Source: Verrucomicrobiales bacterium
GTDB lineage: Bacteria; Verrucomicrobiota; Verrucomicrobiia; Verrucomicrobiales; SKLO01
Direction: 5' to 3'
Assembly (NCBI GenBank): GCA_007123195.1
Contig: SKLO01000563.1
Span: 1-6,351 of the forward strand
DNA length: 6,351 nucleotides
The notes beneath the pieces were generated by a model. It searched no databases. It was not told the DNA's origin and saw only the letters and a list, made by a program, of their open reading frames with translations. A program made the position numbers and the translations under genes. Positions 5,123-6,351 of the stretch are shown here, in pieces (the first letter of the stretch is position 1; each line of letters begins with the position of its first letter).

Positions 5123-6121
5123 TCAGGGCATCAGCACGATCTTGCCGGTCTGGGCGCCGCCGTCCATGTGGTCGAGGGCCGCCGCCACCTGATCCAGCGG
5201 GAATGTGCGGTCGACCACAGGCACCAGTTGGTGCTGGCGGACAAAACCCTGCAGGTCGGCGAAGTCGGTGGAGGAACCCATGGTCGATCCCAGCAGGCTG
5301 AGCTGGTTCCAGAACAACGGCCGCGGCGACATCTGCGGCAGCGCGCCGCCGGTGCCGCCGTAGTTGACGATCCTGGCGCCGGGCCGCGCCGCCTCGATCA
5401 GGCCGGCAAAGCCGGGGCCGGCCGCGCCGTCCAGCGCCACATCCACGCCGCCGCCGGTGGCTTGCTTCAATTGAGCCGGCCAGTCGTCGTCGCGGTAGTT
5501 GACGCCCCCGGCCGCGCCGGCCGCGACCGCCGCCTCGATCTTGGCCGGGTTGGAGGAAGTAACCCAGACCTCGGCCCCGGCGGCGAGGCCGAACTGGAGG
5601 CCGAACTGGGCCACCCCGCCGCCGATGCCGGTCACCAGCAGTTTCTCGCCGGCCAGCAGGTTGGCGCGACGGAACAGGGCGCGGAAGGCGGTCAGGCCGG
5701 CCAGAGGCAGGGCCGCCGCTTGAGCCCAGTCGAGATGGTCCGGTTTCGGCGCGGTGCGCCGCAGCGGCAGGCAGATGCGCTCGACGAACGTGCCGTCCTC
5801 CGGCAGACCGAGGATCTCAAAGTCCGGCCCCTGGGCCACCTCGCGCTCGCCCCAGTGGGCCGCCGGGTAGATGATCACCTCCTGGCCGATCCACTCCTCG
5901 CTGACGCCCTCGCCAACGGCACCAATCACCCCGGCGCCATCCGAACCGAGCACCACCGGATACTTCAATCCGGGGTAGTTGCCCGAAAGGATCCACAGGT
6001 CCCGATGGTTGAGCGCGGCGGCCTTGAGATCAATTGCCACCTCGCCGGCCGCGGGCTCCGGCAGCGGGCGGTCGTCAATTTGCGGGCGGTTCTGGTTCTC
6101 GACGGCGACGGCGGCTTTCAT
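5123..6121 (-). CDS. Zinc-independent medium-chain dehydrogenase / quinone oxidoreductase-like protein
   Basis: The 332-aa product has the length and two-domain order of the MDR superfamily: a GroES-like N-terminal part (about 1-125, with LNHRDLWILSGNYPG at 37-51 and YPVVLGSDGAGVIGAVGEGV at 54-73), then a Rossmann nucleotide-binding part. The nucleotide loop is VTGIGGGVAQFGLQ (163-176), with SSNPAK (189-194) after the second strand. The C-terminal TGKIVLMP is typical of the family. The catalytic Cys and the GHE motif of zinc alcohol dehydrogenases are replaced by LNHRD and LGSDG. Only one Cys (C117) is present, so no zinc is expected despite the frequent 'zinc-binding dehydrogenase' label. 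NAD(P)H-dependent reduction of an enone or quinone-like substrate is the likely chemistry; the substrate is unknown. The ATG at 6121 has a weak AGG 8 nt upstream (6130-6132, - strand). The gene converges on the DksA-like gene and its promoter must lie in the structured right-hand region. Confidence 0.88.
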   Translation of the reverse strand: MKAAVAVENQNRPQIDDRPLPEPAAGEVAIDLKAAALNHRDLWILSGNYPGLKYPVVLGSDGAGVIGAVGEGVSEEWIGQEVIIYPAAHWGEREVAQGPDFEILGLPEDGTFVERICLPLRRTAPKPDHLDWAQAAALPLAGLTAFRALFRRANLLAGEKLLVTGIGGGVAQFGLQFGLAAGAEVWVTSSNPAKIEAAVAAGAAGGVNYRDDDWPAQLKQATGGGVDVALDGAAGPGFAGLIEAARPGARIVNYGGTGGALPQMSPRPLFWNQLSLLGSTMGSSTDFADLQGFVRQHQLVPVVDRTFPLDQVAAALDHMDGGAQTGKIVLMP

Positions 6122-6169
6122 GGAGTCAACCTGTCACCTCGCACCATGGGTTCAACCGGCAAATCGCTT

Positions 6170-6195
6170 CAAGGAGCCACGGCATCCTTGCCGTG
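6170..6195. repeat. Two mutually exclusive hairpins
   Basis: CAAGGA (6170-6175) can pair with TCCTTG (6185-6190) around a 9-nt loop, while CACGGC (6178-6183) can pair with GCCGTG (6190-6195) around a 6-nt loop. Each stem uses bases in the loop of the other, so only one can form at a time. The segment lies 49-74 bp upstream of the dehydrogenase start codon, on the side of its leader or promoter. Confidence 0.55.
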
Positions 6196-6344
6196 AAGGG
6201 TCGAGGCGGGAATGGACCGCGGCGTCTTGGGTGGCGTGCTGAACGGCAGGGATCCTCCTTCGGCAAGGCTTCGGCGGACAAGTTGCCGTTCCTCCTTGAC
6301 GCTTTGCGCAGGTCTGAGGCGGGAATTGTGCTGTGCGCGGACCC

Positions 6345-6351
6345 AAGGAGG
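6345..6351 (+). promoter_or_regulatory. Possible Shine-Dalgarno at window end
   Basis: AAGGAGG is a full-strength match to the anti-Shine-Dalgarno and ends exactly at the window edge, so a + strand gene could start within about 10 bp beyond it. It is also the reverse complement of CCTCCTT at 6254-6260 and 6291-6297, so it may instead be an arm of the local repeat. Confidence 0.3.

Larger units (their letters stand above)
6122..6351. other. Non-coding structured region upstream of the dehydrogenase gene
   Basis: No credible gene lies here; a 64-codon open frame on the - strand is Arg/Pro/Cys-rich and matches no family I know. The stretch holds two alternative hairpins at 6170-6195, AACGGCA (6242-6248) complementary to TGCCGTT (6284-6290), and CGGCAA (6261-6266) complementary to TTGCCG (6283-6288). 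It also has direct repeats TCCTCCTT (6253-6260, 6290-6297) and GAGGCGGGAAT (6203-6213, 6316-6326). The promoter and leader of the dehydrogenase gene must be in this region, but I cannot point to a good -10/-35 pair. Confidence 0.6.

Noticed and set aside
6152..6346. A 64-codon open frame on the - strand
   Set aside because: It spans the right-flank hairpins and direct repeats, has no known family and no convincing start signal.
1..6351. A new defence, secretion or biosynthetic system
   Set aside because: The five genes are individually known families facing different directions with no shared pathway. Nothing links them into a system beyond possible co-transcription of ispH with the DksA-like gene.

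Overview
The window is high-GC bacterial DNA with five complete genes and no RNA gene, CRISPR array, transposase or phage gene that I can recognise. The gene set suggests the Planctomycetota/Verrucomicrobiota neighbourhood, most likely Verrucomicrobiota. It includes a secreted DUF1080 (3-keto-disaccharide hydrolase-like) protein, a long plant/cyanobacterial-type IspH, a short DksA/TraR-like zinc protein, and intergenic DNA full of inverted repeats. This assignment is inferred from family distribution and repeat style; no marker gene proves it.

Layout: positions 1-539 have no convincing gene and hold a dense nest of inverted repeats, the best being two 30-nt arms (212-241 and 305-334) that match at 28 of 30 positions. 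Next comes prfC (release factor 3, + strand, 540-2210), which converges with a secreted DUF1080 gene (- strand, 2236-3063). The 5' end of the DUF1080 gene contains a 6-bp tandem repeat that is also a G-quadruplex motif. A 221-bp divergent spacer holds a possible promoter and a strong hairpin and leads into ispH (+, 3285-4592), the last enzyme of the MEP isoprenoid pathway. A hairpin follows its stop codon, then a small DksA/TraR-type zinc-finger gene (+, 4730-5071). A zinc-independent medium-chain dehydrogenase/quinone-oxidoreductase-like gene (-, 5123-6121) converges on it. The last 230 bp are again non-coding and structured, with two mutually exclusive hairpins and short direct and inverted repeats.

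The genes do not form an obvious pathway. RF3 acts in translation termination, IspH in isoprenoid precursor synthesis, the DksA-like protein probably at RNA polymerase, and the DUF1080 and dehydrogenase proteins in carbon or redox metabolism. ispH and the DksA-like gene are the only co-directional neighbours and could share a transcript. I find no convincing new multi-gene system. The parts most worth a second look are the repeat-rich flanks and the G-quadruplex repeat.
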